Origin: Paenibacillus ferrarius
GTDB taxonomy: Bacteria > Bacillota > Bacilli > Paenibacillales > NBRC-103111
Length of the DNA: 64,000 nucleotides
Assembly (NCBI RefSeq): GCF_002027705.1
Contig: NZ_MBTG01000013.1
Coordinates: forward strand, 1-64,000
Direction: 5' to 3'
How positions within the stretch are numbered: position 1 is the first letter of the stretch; every line of letters starts with the position of its first letter. The notes beneath the pieces are model-generated. The model worked only from the letters and a program-made list of their open reading frames with translations, was not told the DNA's origin and searched no databases. Made by a program: the position numbers and the translations under genes. Below are positions 41,491 to 51,116 of this stretch, piece by piece.

Positions 41491-41526
41491 CTAACTATCC
41501 CCCTTTTCATACTCGTCTCCCTGCTG

Positions 41527-41835
41527 CTAGCCATTGCGCAGCCCATACATGAGAATTAGCGTGAAGCTAAAGCAGAGTATCGGAAGCACGAATAAGATGG
41601 GAAACAACAGCCATTCTGGCAAGCTAAGCGCCGGCTTCCAAATCAGCTGCAAATGCTTGTCTTCGGCATTGTGGCTGCTAACTGCAGCATGATTGTCTTT
41701 GACGGACAAAGCATCGGCTGCCCCTTCATTCCAAGCAATTTTCCCTTTTTTCCAACCTACCTGATACGTGATTTCCCGATGTTCTTTCTTCTTATCGCTA
41801 TCTGATTCCATTTGGATGCTGCCTCCAGCTTTCAT
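41527..41835 (-). CDS. Small membrane protein coupled to yhaN, 102 aa
   Basis: The ATG at 41835 overlaps the yhaN stop (ATGA); an internal ATG at 41811 with GGAGG upstream is also possible. The product has a charged N-terminal part (DSDKKKEHREITYQVGWKKG, residues about 13-32), a soluble mid-section and one C-terminal helix (WLLFPILFVLPILCFSFTLI). It would be tail-anchored with most of the chain on one side. Tight coupling to the YhaN ATPase suggests a link to that complex. Confidence 0.7.
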   Translation of the reverse strand: MKAGGSIQMESDSDKKKEHREITYQVGWKKGKIAWNEGAADALSVKDNHAAVSSHNAEDKHLQLIWKPALSLPEWLLFPILFVLPILCFSFTLILMYGLRNG

Positions 41836-44800
41836 GAAAGATTGATGAATCGATGCTCAGGGATCAATCGGGCTGCCGCTTCACGCACATGACCATGGCA
41901 GGTAAACAACAAGACTTGATGTCTGCGGCTTAAATCTGCCAGAACCCGCAAGCAGCTCTCCATCCGCACCTCGTCGAAGTTCACCAGGATGTCGTCCATC
42001 ACCAGCGGTAATACGGCTTTGCCTGCATATTCCTCTACCAGTGCAAAACGCATAGATAAGTATAATTGCTCCGCTGTTCCCCGACTAAGCTGATTCGTTT
42101 CCACCGATTGCCCGTTCGCTCGGATCGCAACTAGACGTTGTTCCCCAAAGGGAGCTTTGACATGGGCAAAAGCGCCATTCGTCATTTGCGCAAAATAATC
42201 CGATGCCCTTAGCAGTACGCCAGGTTGGCGTTCTTGCTCGTACACCTCGCGAGCTTTCTTCATCAGTTGGGAAGCAAACACAGCAACCGCATATTGATCC
42301 ACCTGCTGCCTTAGCGTGGCTCGGTAATCCTCAGCTTGCAGCAGCTTATCCGCCTGCTCGGAGCCTTGCTCCAGCTTCTCGATTTGACCAGCCAGCTTCC
42401 CCATAACTTCGCGCAATTCGTTCGTTTGCTGCAGGGTGTCGGCTAGCTGATTCTGAAGTGATTGTATATGCTCAACCATTTCTTCTTCGCCAGTCATCTC
42501 AAGAAGCTGTGTGTAACTCTCCAGCAATGACGCACCAAGCAGCGACTCCAGGGAGGAAACCAGCAGTTGCTGCTCTTCTGTCAGCTTTTTGCGTTCTTCC
42601 TGCTGCCTTTGATGCAGACGCAGCTCTTCCCCATCCAGTGCCGAAGCTTCCTGCAAAAGATGGGCCAGCCGATCCTGAATACGCTGCTCATTCGATTGGA
42701 TTAGAAGCAGCTCTTCTTCGATTTCTAGAATAAGCTGTTCGAACTGTTTAAGATCAGTGAGCAGCTTCAACTGCTCCTGCTCCTGTTCTTTCCAACGTTT
42801 GAGCGCAAAAACAAAGTCCTTCCTTGCCGTCGCTGGCAGCTGGAGCCTTAACGCAACCTGCGTCTCGTATTGCTCCAGATTTGCAGTTAATGCCTCGAAT
42901 TTAGAGGTCATTTTATGAAGCTGACGTAGACTCTCTTGCCCTTGCTCAATCGTCTGAACGCTCTCTATCGCTGCGTCAGGGGACAAGCTTCGGCTTAAGC
43001 CAAGTGAAAGGAGCAGTTGACTCCACTCCTTGCGCAGCTCAGAGGCTTCTGATTCTATATGTGCAAGAGCCGCTTTGCGCTGCTCTGCTTGCTGTTCTAC
43101 GGCTTGTTTGCTTTCTCTCATATCCTGCAGCTTTTCCATCTTGCGAAGCTGTTCGCTGTAGTGGTGTTTGCTCTGCTCTGCTTCTCTCACCCAAGCATCT
43201 AATTGAGGCTGCAAAAGCGCGAGATCCACAACGGAGGAACGATCAGTCCTTTGCCCCAAATGTCCGGATGATGCGGCCGCTGCTTCTTGAAAGCCAGGCT
43301 GCCGCTGAAGGAAGTCTCGAACTTGCTCTTGCAGTCGAAGCTCCAATTCATGAAGCTCACGATCTGTTTCGTTCTGGCTTTCATCTCGCGCAGGAGTGCC
43401 TGCCATCGTTCGGGACGAACGATTCTCCGTCTGACGCTCGGACAGGAGGAGATAACAAGCTGCACCAGCAAAAACAAGAAAAACGCAAACTGCAAACAAC
43501 AAATTTCCTTGCCATACCAACAAGGCAGGCACAAGCACGGCCACTACAGCAGTCAAAATCAGGATGCGCTGGCGAAGCTTTCGCGCACTCGTTTTCCCAG
43601 CTTTCGCGGCTTCCTCAAGGCTCAGCCGGAATTGATTCTGCACGGATTCACGCTCTCTCCGATGCTCCACATCTCGTACAAGCCATTGCCACTTGGCATA
43701 ATCTCTAGACATCTGCTGCAGCACAGCCATGGGGTCAGCTCCGCCAAAACGAGAGGGAGCTGAGCGCAAATCTGACTCTATGCTCCCAATCAAATCTTGC
43801 GTACGTGCAAGCTGCTGTTCCTGACTTTCCAGTTCTGTCCTGACACGCAGATCATCCGCTCGGTACTTCTGAAATCGTTCTTTGTACGAACGAATTTGCT
43901 CGCGCAGGGAGATCGATACCGCGAAAGATGCCAAATCGAAGTCGGTTTCTTCCCCCTGCGCATCTATTTGCTTAAGCAGCCTGTCGATTTGCGCTTGCTG
44001 ATGTTCCAGCTCCACGCGCAATTGATCCTGGCTGCGCTTCTGATCTTCGTACCCCGCTGTTTGCTCCAGTGCGTGATTCAGCTCCACTTGATGCTCAAGC
44101 AGGCTTGGCTGAATCTGGATGGCGCTTAGCTGGCTCTCCAAGCTTTGCTGCCGCAGGCGGAGCCGGGCGCGGTCCGCATGCACGCGCTCCAGCTCCGCCT
44201 CGAGCGCGTCCAGCCTCGCCGAGGCATGCTCGGGGAAGCTGGCCAGCGCGGGCAGCGCCGTAAGCTCCCGGCCGATCTGGCGCAAGCGGAGCCATCCGCT
44301 GCGCGCCTTGCCGGCCAGGCTGAGCTTCTGCTGCTCCGCGCGCAGCGTCTCCTGCTGCTGCTCCAGCGCAGCAATGCGCGCCTCCGCGGAGCGGCGCTCC
44401 GCCTGCAGCCGATCATAATCGGCTGCCTGATCCCGGCTGCGGCGCAGCGACTGCTCCAGACCCTCAAGCTCCTTCAGGAGACGGTTCATCTCCTGATTGC
44501 GCCCTCGGGGTCTGTAGAGGCCATCGGCCTGCGCCGTCAGCTTGCGCTCGGCCTCCATAATGGCCGAGCCGCTTACCCCAAGCCCAGCGCTATACAGATA
44601 GCCGCTGAGCTCGTCCGTCTGCAGGGTGCGCAGCTCCTGCAGCTCGGTTAAACCAAAAGCGAACAAGCTGCGGAAGAGGTCGGCCGATAGGCCGCCCAGC
44701 AGCGTGTTCAGCAGCTCCTCCCCCCCGGTGGTGCCATCACCGAGGGTGACCTTGACGAGCCCCGCAGAGGCTCGTTTGCCGCCTGCGGCGGACGCGTCGT

Positions 44801-45059
44801 AGCGTTCGACGCGAATGAGCTGGCCCTGCGCGTCGAGCAGGGTCAAGGCGCCGCCATGGGCGCCGCCGCCCAGCGGCTCGTAGCGTTCCGCGCGGTTCTG
44901 CCGCGTCGGAAAGCCGAACAGCACCGCACGCACGAAGCCCATGAGCGTGCTCTTGCCCGCTTCGTTCGCGCCGTAGAACAGCGCGAGCGGGCTGTCTGTG
45001 TCCAGCTGCTGCTGCCGCAAGCTGCCGAAACCATCCACCTGGATGGATACGATCCTCAT
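41832..45059 (-). CDS. yhaN: SbcC/Rad50-like ATPase YhaN
   Basis: The start at 45059 overlaps the yhaO stop (ATGA); the frame extends to 45122 but inside yhaO. The 1075-aa product has an SMC-like layout: Walker A FYGANEAGKSTLMGF (about 28-42), a very long coiled coil (Gln/Glu/Leu-rich, about 180-900) with a hydrophobic interruption near residues 515-550 (LILTAVVAVLVPALLVW), and a C-terminal lobe with signature LSRGTAEQLYLSMRF, Walker B LPLVMDDILVNFDEVR and the switch His of LLFTCHGH. With YhaO it forms a putative Mre11-Rad50-like nuclease complex. The two mid-coil hydrophobic helices suggest membrane association. Confidence 0.9.
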   Translation of the reverse strand: MRIVSIQVDGFGSLRQQQLDTDSPLALFYGANEAGKSTLMGFVRAVLFGFPTRQNRAERYEPLGGGAHGGALTLLDAQGQLIRVERYDASAAGGKRASAGLVKVTLGDGTTGGEELLNTLLGGLSADLFRSLFAFGLTELQELRTLQTDELSGYLYSAGLGVSGSAIMEAERKLTAQADGLYRPRGRNQEMNRLLKELEGLEQSLRRSRDQAADYDRLQAERRSAEARIAALEQQQETLRAEQQKLSLAGKARSGWLRLRQIGRELTALPALASFPEHASARLDALEAELERVHADRARLRLRQQSLESQLSAIQIQPSLLEHQVELNHALEQTAGYEDQKRSQDQLRVELEHQQAQIDRLLKQIDAQGEETDFDLASFAVSISLREQIRSYKERFQKYRADDLRVRTELESQEQQLARTQDLIGSIESDLRSAPSRFGGADPMAVLQQMSRDYAKWQWLVRDVEHRRERESVQNQFRLSLEEAAKAGKTSARKLRQRILILTAVVAVLVPALLVWQGNLLFAVCVFLVFAGAACYLLLSERQTENRSSRTMAGTPARDESQNETDRELHELELRLQEQVRDFLQRQPGFQEAAAASSGHLGQRTDRSSVVDLALLQPQLDAWVREAEQSKHHYSEQLRKMEKLQDMRESKQAVEQQAEQRKAALAHIESEASELRKEWSQLLLSLGLSRSLSPDAAIESVQTIEQGQESLRQLHKMTSKFEALTANLEQYETQVALRLQLPATARKDFVFALKRWKEQEQEQLKLLTDLKQFEQLILEIEEELLLIQSNEQRIQDRLAHLLQEASALDGEELRLHQRQQEERKKLTEEQQLLVSSLESLLGASLLESYTQLLEMTGEEEMVEHIQSLQNQLADTLQQTNELREVMGKLAGQIEKLEQGSEQADKLLQAEDYRATLRQQVDQYAVAVFASQLMKKAREVYEQERQPGVLLRASDYFAQMTNGAFAHVKAPFGEQRLVAIRANGQSVETNQLSRGTAEQLYLSMRFALVEEYAGKAVLPLVMDDILVNFDEVRMESCLRVLADLSRRHQVLLFTCHGHVREAAARLIPEHRFINLS

Positions 45060-46333
45060 CCAGGCCACCCCCCTTCCGCGGACAGGAGGTCCGCGGCAAG
45101 CTCTTCCGCAGCGCGCAGCCACTCGCGCAGCCGTTCAGGCTCCGCTGCCGCCGGGTCTCCGGCAGCCTGCGGCAAGCTTTGCAGCGCGGACAGTGCTTCG
45201 CGTGCAAAACCCTCCAACGCCGCGCTATCCGCTCTCAGCGCTGCCGAGTATCGCAGGAGGTCGCCCAGAAAGCTCTTCTCCTGCAGCATCGCTTCCAGAT
45301 CGAGCTCACTTGCCGTTCGATCCTCGATCGATTCCACCCAGACGAAGCGGCTTCGCTCTTCTTCGTCCAAGCGCAGCTCGGCGGTCAACTCCTGAAGCGC
45401 ACGCCCTTTGCGCAGCAGGCCGTGACTCGCGCCGCGGCCCTCCAGAACGAGACGGACGACGGCGTCTCTACCGTCCGCTTCAGAGCGTACCCGCTCAAGC
45501 CGCTCCCCAAGCTGGTCCTTCAATTCCTGCTCCGTCTGAATTCCCGCAATAGACAGCCGTTCCTGAAACCAGCGCACGCGATCAAGCGCATGGAAGGCTA
45601 GTTCCGCTCGTCCATCCTCAGACATCTCCACGATATAGCAGCCGCGTGGTCCTGTTTCCCGAATGCTGCGTCCTTGCAGATTGCCGGGATACACGATAGC
45701 TGGCTGCTCATGCAGCACATTCCTTGTATGAACATGACCTAATGCCCAGTAATGCATCCCTGCGGCCAGCAAATCTTGTTTGCTGCATGGAGCATAATTA
45801 TCATGACCAGGATCTCCATCTACGTTCGTATGTAAAAGAGCAATTTGACAAGCATCCGCTTGACCTGCCTTAAAATATAAGGCTAAATTGTCGGTAACAG
45901 CTGCTGTGCGATACGAAATGCCATGAATCTGGGCGATTATTCCACGATCAGCTTTCTCCACGGTCATCGTCTCGACCTTATCGCACGCAAAAAAATGGAC
46001 GCCTGCCGGCCAAACCAGCTTCGCGGCGCGTCCATCCTCCGGGTCATGATTACCATGAATAATGTAAGTCGGAATTCCCTGCCCGGCTAATTGCTCCAAC
46101 GCTTTCTGAAAGCGAATCTGCGCACGCAGAGAACGGTCCGATAAATCGTAAACATCTCCACTAATGAGTACAAAATCTACCTGCTCTTGGATCGCTAAAC
46201 CCACGAGTTCTTTGAGCGATTCGAACGTTGATTCCCGAATTCGCTCACGAACCCGTTCAGGCAGCGCCGACATGCCTTTGAACGGACTGTCCAGATGCAG
46301 GTCGGCGGCATGCATAAACCGCAGTCGTTTCAT
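45056..46333 (-). CDS. yhaO: Mre11/SbcD-like DNA exonuclease YhaO
   Basis: The 425-aa product is a calcineurin-like phosphoesterase. Motifs in order are FMHAADLHLDSPFKG (D, H), LISGDVYDLSDRSL (D), YIIHGNHDPEDGR (N, H, D), ALLHTNVDGDPGHDN and YWALGHVHTRN (H). All metal ligands are present. The C-terminal part contains capping and helical regions that bind the ATPase. It overlaps yhaN by 4 nt and lies 20 nt behind the glycosyltransferase gene. Confidence 0.92.
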   Translation of the reverse strand: MKRLRFMHAADLHLDSPFKGMSALPERVRERIRESTFESLKELVGLAIQEQVDFVLISGDVYDLSDRSLRAQIRFQKALEQLAGQGIPTYIIHGNHDPEDGRAAKLVWPAGVHFFACDKVETMTVEKADRGIIAQIHGISYRTAAVTDNLALYFKAGQADACQIALLHTNVDGDPGHDNYAPCSKQDLLAAGMHYWALGHVHTRNVLHEQPAIVYPGNLQGRSIRETGPRGCYIVEMSEDGRAELAFHALDRVRWFQERLSIAGIQTEQELKDQLGERLERVRSEADGRDAVVRLVLEGRGASHGLLRKGRALQELTAELRLDEEERSRFVWVESIEDRTASELDLEAMLQEKSFLGDLLRYSAALRADSAALEGFAREALSALQSLPQAAGDPAAAEPERLREWLRAAEELAADLLSAEGGWPG

Positions 46334-46353
46334 GTCTCTAACGCCTTTCTATT

Positions 46354-47514
46354 TCAGCTTTTGTCGTCTTCGTTCTCACTTGCTCGGCTAATGACAGGAT
46401 AGCTCTCGTACACACTTTTCAGTTGACGAAGCACTCGGTTCAGCGAGTAGGTTTTCTTCGCCTTCTCCCAAGCCGTTCTGGCCAAATTGTACCGGAAAGT
46501 CGGATCAATAATGACCTTCTCCAGTGCATGACTGAGCGCCATCGCATCTCCAACCGGTACCAGCAATCCGTTATGCCCGTGCTCAATTTGCTCCGCGATT
46601 CCGCCTACATCCGTTCCGATCAACGCTAACCAGCAAAGCGCTGCTTCCGCAAAAACAGATCCGAAAGCCTCGGCACGCGAAGGCAATACGAATACATCAA
46701 AAAATGGCATGAACTCTTCCGGATGAAGCATATAGCCATAGAAGATTGTGTCTTCATAAATATTATGTTCAATCGCCAACTTCTCCAGCTCTTCGCGGCT
46801 AGGTCCATCCCCGATAATATGCAAAACGAAGGGATGACCACGCTTCTTCAGCTCTCCGCAGGCGATTAGCAGCGTATCCAAGCCTTTGGCAGGCACTAAG
46901 CGGCAAACCGTAATGAACTGCGCAACTTGATTTTCATGTGAAATCGGACGGAAACGCTTCTCATCGAATCCATTTGGGATTACCCCAATGCGTTCACTAT
47001 CCTGTACATACTCCGACATGTACTGTTTAAATGAATTTGAAACCGTAATGATCTGATCTGCTTTAGCTTCCAGCTCCCCATAGATTTGGGTTAGGAATTG
47101 ATGCTCGATCCCATTTTCTTGGATGCGGCCATTAAGAATGAGCTCTCTCTCAAAGCTGGAGTGGATCGTCAGGATGACGGGGGTATTCGGATAAATTTGC
47201 TTCATCGCCAGTGCTGCTATCGGGTGATGAGCATGAATAATGTCATAACTTTTTGAAATTCTAAGCTTCGTCCACCATACATAATCCTTATAGGTCTGAA
47301 TGTATTTATCAACAATCGGGTTGCCGGCGTATTTCGTCCAATCGAAGGTGCTGAACGCCACTTCCTCCGTACCCTTGTTGCGAATTCGCTTAGGCAGCGA
47401 GAATAGTTCCATTTCCCAGCCTTTTTTATTAAATCGGTCCAATATATAGGGAACCATGGATGACACCCCACCCGGCTGTTCCGGGGGGAAAAACAATGCT
47501 TGCAATATGTTCAT
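46354..47514 (-). CDS. Family-4 glycosyltransferase
   Basis: The 386-aa product has a GT-B fold: N-terminal PPEQPGGVSSMVPYILDRF, IIHAHHPIAALAMKQ, ADQIITVSNSFKQYM and IPNGFDEKRF, and the C-terminal donor site ITVCRLVPAKGLDTLLIA, HIIGDGPSREELEKLA, VFVLPSRAEAFGSVFAEAAL (E-x7-E) and GTDVGGIAEQIEHGHNGLLV. It would transfer a sugar from a nucleotide donor to a glycan or lipid. It lies 20 nt before yhaO, which is probably cotranscribed. The link in function is not obvious. Confidence 0.92.
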   Translation of the reverse strand: MNILQALFFPPEQPGGVSSMVPYILDRFNKKGWEMELFSLPKRIRNKGTEEVAFSTFDWTKYAGNPIVDKYIQTYKDYVWWTKLRISKSYDIIHAHHPIAALAMKQIYPNTPVILTIHSSFERELILNGRIQENGIEHQFLTQIYGELEAKADQIITVSNSFKQYMSEYVQDSERIGVIPNGFDEKRFRPISHENQVAQFITVCRLVPAKGLDTLLIACGELKKRGHPFVLHIIGDGPSREELEKLAIEHNIYEDTIFYGYMLHPEEFMPFFDVFVLPSRAEAFGSVFAEAALCWLALIGTDVGGIAEQIEHGHNGLLVPVGDAMALSHALEKVIIDPTFRYNLARTAWEKAKKTYSLNRVLRQLKSVYESYPVISRASENEDDKS

Positions 47515-47686
47515 TGCATGAGCCCCTCTCCCAAATCCTTGAGCTTACCTTCTTATTGTAACTGGTGTTGATCGAATATAAAAGAGAACACCTTAGAGCT
47601 TTCAGAATCGATTCTATCCCTCTTTCTCTTTTTCCTTTATAATAGAGTCACTACTTGTCGAAAAATAGGAATTTTTGGGGGAAAGT

Positions 47687-48823
47687 ATGAAAGTTGTTGA
47701 TCTGCTATTCGGTGAATTAGCCTCATTATTATCGAATGCAATAGTATTTATCATCGTTGCACTGATGTTCGTCATCTCTCTTCGATTATTTCTGGATCGT
47801 CGCAAAAAAGGCTATATGTCAATGACCATTTCGCTTATCATAGTAGGATTCCACTACTTGCTTAAGATTTATTTTTCGCTCACGTCTGTTGACACAAGCT
47901 TAACCGCCTATGCGCTCTTAATGCTCAAAATGATTTCGTTCGTCCTGTTGAATTTAGGAATCTATCAATTATATAATCGAACGTTTCGCAAGCAATACAT
48001 CTTCTTCTACGGCTTGATTATTATGGGGTTCGTCGTTTCTGTCCTTCATTTCAGCGTGCCTCAAATGTATAACGGGACAGCTCAGCAGGTCAGGCTGCTT
48101 CAGGATATCGGCTCCGAGCTTTACGTATTTGTCTTGATCTTTCTTTGCTTCTATATGATTCCTCCGTTTATTGGTCAACAAATGAAATATCAATCGGCAC
48201 TGACCGTTTACTTTTTCATGCAATCGGATCATCTTGTCAACGTTTATATGTATGGCAATGCACAGCCTATTCTTACTGTTGCCGGGAATGTGCTGCCGAT
48301 CCTTTTTTATTTTTTATTGTTTATGCTGCTGTTTGACCGTGTTGTTGAGCTTATGCAGGCGATTTACAATTCATCCATTACGGACGGGCTTACCCGACTA
48401 TTTAATCGCAAATTTTTCTACACACGCGTTACCCAGCATGTTCAGCGGCATTTGCCTGTGTACATCTTGTTCAGTGACATTGATAACTTCAAGAAGCTCA
48501 ATGATACGCAAGGCCATCAAATGGGTGATGATGTATTGAAGCAAGTCGCTCAAATCATGAAGGAAGAAGCCGAGGACTGTGGGATTGCCGGCCGTTATGG
48601 CGGCGAAGAAATGGTCGTTATGGTGACCGATCCCAGCGTCAAAATGGATGCTTTCGCCGAACGAGTACGCAGTCGCATCGAGAAAGAAACCATCGTTACT
48701 GCCAGCATCGGATACAGCAAATACAAAAACGGCCTAAGCGCGGAGGAACTCATCAAGCAAGCGGATGAAGCGATGTACAAAGCCAAGACGAGCGGTAAAA
48801 ATAAGGTTGTTAAATATAGTTAA
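47687..48823 (+). CDS. Membrane-bound GGDEF diguanylate cyclase
   Basis: The ATG at 47687 follows GGGGGAAAGT. The 378-aa product has about six N-terminal membrane helices (AIVFIIVALMFVISLRLF; YIFFYGLIIMGFVVSVLHF; LPILFYFLLFMLLFDRVVEL), then a GGDEF domain: DGLTRLFNRKFF, LFSDIDNFKKLNDTQGHQMG and the active site RYGGEEMVVMV (GGEEM). The residues needed for GTP condensation are present. No RxxD inhibitory site lies at the expected position upstream. It makes c-di-GMP, steering motility and biofilm. Confidence 0.92.
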   Translation: MKVVDLLFGELASLLSNAIVFIIVALMFVISLRLFLDRRKKGYMSMTISLIIVGFHYLLKIYFSLTSVDTSLTAYALLMLKMISFVLLNLGIYQLYNRTFRKQYIFFYGLIIMGFVVSVLHFSVPQMYNGTAQQVRLLQDIGSELYVFVLIFLCFYMIPPFIGQQMKYQSALTVYFFMQSDHLVNVYMYGNAQPILTVAGNVLPILFYFLLFMLLFDRVVELMQAIYNSSITDGLTRLFNRKFFYTRVTQHVQRHLPVYILFSDIDNFKKLNDTQGHQMGDDVLKQVAQIMKEEAEDCGIAGRYGGEEMVVMVTDPSVKMDAFAERVRSRIEKETIVTASIGYSKYKNGLSAEELIKQADEAMYKAKTSGKNKVVKYS

Positions 48824-48825
48824 AT

Positions 48826-48870
48826 GAACGGAACAGCCCCTTTTATAGCGGCTGTTCCGTTCATTTTTCT
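48826..48870 (+). terminator. Rho-independent terminator of the cyclase gene
   Basis: AACGGAACAGCC pairs with GGCTGTTCCGTT around an 11-nt loop, followed by CATTTTTCTTTTC. Confidence 0.9.
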
Positions 48871-48876
48871 TTTCTT

Positions 48877-48888
48877 GACTATTTAGTC
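48877..48888. promoter_or_regulatory. Operator 1 for the TetR regulator
   Basis: GACTATTTAGTC is a perfect inverted repeat 41 bp upstream of the tetR-type start. A near-identical site lies before the MFS gene. Confidence 0.7.
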
Positions 48889-48929
48889 TGGAAAGATTAA
48901 GATAAATGGCGAAAGGAGGTATTCCGCAC

Positions 48930-49517
48930 ATGGCTAGGAGCAAAGAGTTCGATACGACGCTTGTCCTGCATAAGGCAATGGAAGTTTTCGGACATTATGG
49001 GTATGAAGGTACTTCTTTGCCGAACTTGCTGGAGGGACTTGGGATAGCTCGACAGAGTCTCTATGACACTTACGGCACGAAGAGAGATCTCTTTCATGCA
49101 GCCCTGAAACATTATGTGAATGAGAAAACCACGGCAGTCATTTCCTATCTGGAACGACCTGGTTCAGTAAAGACAGCCATATCTGATATTTTTCTTGAGG
49201 CTGTAGCCGTCCTTCAAGATGAGCTGCGCTGCAAGCAATGCTTTATTATGCTCAGTGCAATGGATCAAGTGCCGCACGATACAGAAATTGCTGAATTCTT
49301 CAAGCAAGACACCGCTCGTTTAGAGAAAGCATTCTATGAGGCATTGGTTAGGGCTAGACAGCAGAATGAACTGAGTGAGCGTCATGACAATTTGATGACT
49401 CTCGCCCGTTATTTGACCCATGCGAGATATGCCATAACCCAAGCTGCCAAGATGTCGTCAGATCCCCATGTTTTGGATGATATCGCCACAGTCATTCTGT
49501 CTACACTTGACGATTAA
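48930..49517 (+). CDS. TetR/AcrR-family repressor
   Basis: The ATG at 48930 follows AAAGGAGGTATTCC; the frame from 48906 is not preferred. The 195-aa product has the usual N-terminal helix-turn-helix (VLHKAMEVFGHYGYEGTSLP-LLEGLGIARQSLYDTYGTKRDLF) and a helical ligand-binding part (CKQCFIMLSAMDQVPHDTEIAEF). It lies 156 nt before an MFS exporter gene, with shared operators. It should repress itself and the pump until a toxic ligand binds. Confidence 0.92.
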   Translation: MARSKEFDTTLVLHKAMEVFGHYGYEGTSLPNLLEGLGIARQSLYDTYGTKRDLFHAALKHYVNEKTTAVISYLERPGSVKTAISDIFLEAVAVLQDELRCKQCFIMLSAMDQVPHDTEIAEFFKQDTARLEKAFYEALVRARQQNELSERHDNLMTLARYLTHARYAITQAAKMSSDPHVLDDIATVILSTLDD

Positions 49518-49558
49518 TGGAGCGATAGAGGTGCTTCATTTCTTTTTTATCTTTTCCA

Positions 49559-49570
49559 GATCATTTGGTC
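49559..49570. promoter_or_regulatory. Degenerate TetR operator 2
   Basis: GATCATTTGGTC differs from the other two copies at a few positions but keeps the GA-N8-TC outline. It lies between the regulator and pump genes. Confidence 0.4.
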
Positions 49571-49636
49571 TAAAATAAAACCATTTTGCCACTAAGCCAT
49601 GAAGGCTTTCTTGTGGTCCTATTTTTACTATTTCTA

Positions 49637-49648
49637 GACTGTTTAGTC
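49637..49648. promoter_or_regulatory. Operator 3 for the TetR regulator (pump gene)
   Basis: GACTGTTTAGTC matches operator 1 with one change and sits 26 bp before the MFS start, overlapping the likely promoter. A good place for repression. Confidence 0.7.
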
Positions 49649-49673
49649 CAACAAAAAGAGGAGTTGTTGTTTC

Positions 49674-51074
49674 ATGCATCAACGTACGTATAAAGGCTTG
49701 GCCTTGCTGCTTCTTGCTATTTCTCAATTTGTTTTGGCTCTTGATTACACCATTATTTTCGTCGCACTGCCTTCCCTTGCAGCTGACTTAGGCTTTTCTG
49801 CCAACCATTTGCAATGGGTTATCAGCGCCTTTTCCTTAGCTTACGGCGGATTCTTGCTTATTGGCGGCCGACTATCCGACTTATTGGGTAGAAGGCGCAT
49901 GTTCATTATTGCCATGAGTCTCTTCGGGCTAGGTTCACTTCTCGGCGGTTTCGCTGAATCTCAGCTGCTGCTTATTATTGCGAGAGGCGTCCAAGGATTG
50001 GGAGGTGCGCTTCTTTCTCCAGCCACCTTATCTCTGATTATGTCCAATTTCGAAGAAGGTCAGGAACGTAACCGTGCACTTGGCGTATGGGCATCCATGG
50101 GCGGCGTTGGTTTGTCGGTCGGACTGCTTCTTGGCGGCATTCTGACGAGCTACATCGGCTGGGAAGCTACTTTTTTCGTCAATGTGCCCGTTGCTCTGCT
50201 TGTTGTGATTCTTTCGCCTATCGCACTTAATGAAAGTAAGACACCTGCACAGACACGTCATTATGATATTGCGGGCACCGTCTCCGTCACACTTGGCATG
50301 ATTCTCATTGTTTATTATCTGATCCAATCTCCGGTCGCAGGCTGGTTAACGATGAAAACGATCATTCCCGGACTAATCGGTGTCGTTTCACTTCTCTTTT
50401 TTATTAAAATCGAGCAGCGCACACAGGAGCCTTTGATTCCCTTCCGACTCTTTCGTATTCGAAGCTTAACGGGTGCCGCGTTATTAGCTGCTTTATTTTC
50501 TGCTTCTTTTGGAACCTTATATTACTTCCTCACGATGTATACGCAGGATGTATTGCATTACTCCGCCATTCAATCAGGACTTAGCTTCCTGCCGCTGACC
50601 CTAAGTGCTTTCTTCGGTGCTAAGCTTATCAATAAAATGGTAAAAGCAGTTGGAATTGCCGGCACGATTGCCGTCGGCATGGGGCTTGGCGTCATTGGCT
50701 TTATGCTGCTCACCCAACTATCCGCATCGGGATCCGCTTGGGGGATTCTCCCAGGAATCGTTATCATCGGGATCGGTCAAGCATTCGTATTCACAACCAT
50801 GTATATTGCAGCGAGCAGCGGCATCCAACCGAATGAACAAGGGGTTGCATCTGCTATTGTGTCAACTGGACAGCAGCTTGGCGGGGCCATTGGCTTAGCG
50901 GTCATTATGGCGATTATTTCTTCCAGTATGGGGACAAATGGGACGATGGAATCGATGACGGCCGCCGATTTAAATGTTGCTATTCACATGGCTTTCTTCC
51001 TTGATGCCGGAATTGCTTGCTTGGGCATTCTTGTTGCCTTTCTTGCACTTCGACACAAAAGCAGCATCGCCTGA
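49674..51074 (+). CDS. MFS multidrug exporter (DHA2, EmrB/QacA type)
   Basis: AAAAAGAGGAG precedes the ATG. The 466-aa product has about 14 helices. Family features are LDYTIIFVALPSLAADLGFS (motif D1), GGRLSDLLGRRRMFI (motif A), GRGVQGLGGALLSPATLSL-like ARGVQGLGGALLSPATL (motif B) and GGVGLSVGLLLGGILTSYIGW (motif C of drug/H+ antiporters). It would export drugs or toxic metabolites using the proton gradient. TetR gene and operators upstream. Confidence 0.92.
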   Translation: MHQRTYKGLALLLLAISQFVLALDYTIIFVALPSLAADLGFSANHLQWVISAFSLAYGGFLLIGGRLSDLLGRRRMFIIAMSLFGLGSLLGGFAESQLLLIIARGVQGLGGALLSPATLSLIMSNFEEGQERNRALGVWASMGGVGLSVGLLLGGILTSYIGWEATFFVNVPVALLVVILSPIALNESKTPAQTRHYDIAGTVSVTLGMILIVYYLIQSPVAGWLTMKTIIPGLIGVVSLLFFIKIEQRTQEPLIPFRLFRIRSLTGAALLAALFSASFGTLYYFLTMYTQDVLHYSAIQSGLSFLPLTLSAFFGAKLINKMVKAVGIAGTIAVGMGLGVIGFMLLTQLSASGSAWGILPGIVIIGIGQAFVFTTMYIAASSGIQPNEQGVASAIVSTGQQLGGAIGLAVIMAIISSSMGTNGTMESMTAADLNVAIHMAFFLDAGIACLGILVAFLALRHKSSIA

Positions 51075-51116
51075 CTAGCCTCACCTATCTCTCTATCTCT
51101 CTATCTCTCATAGGCA

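Noticed and set aside
43004-44651. Several long plus-strand frames
   Set aside because: They lie antisense to the yhaN coiled coil and show no family motif.
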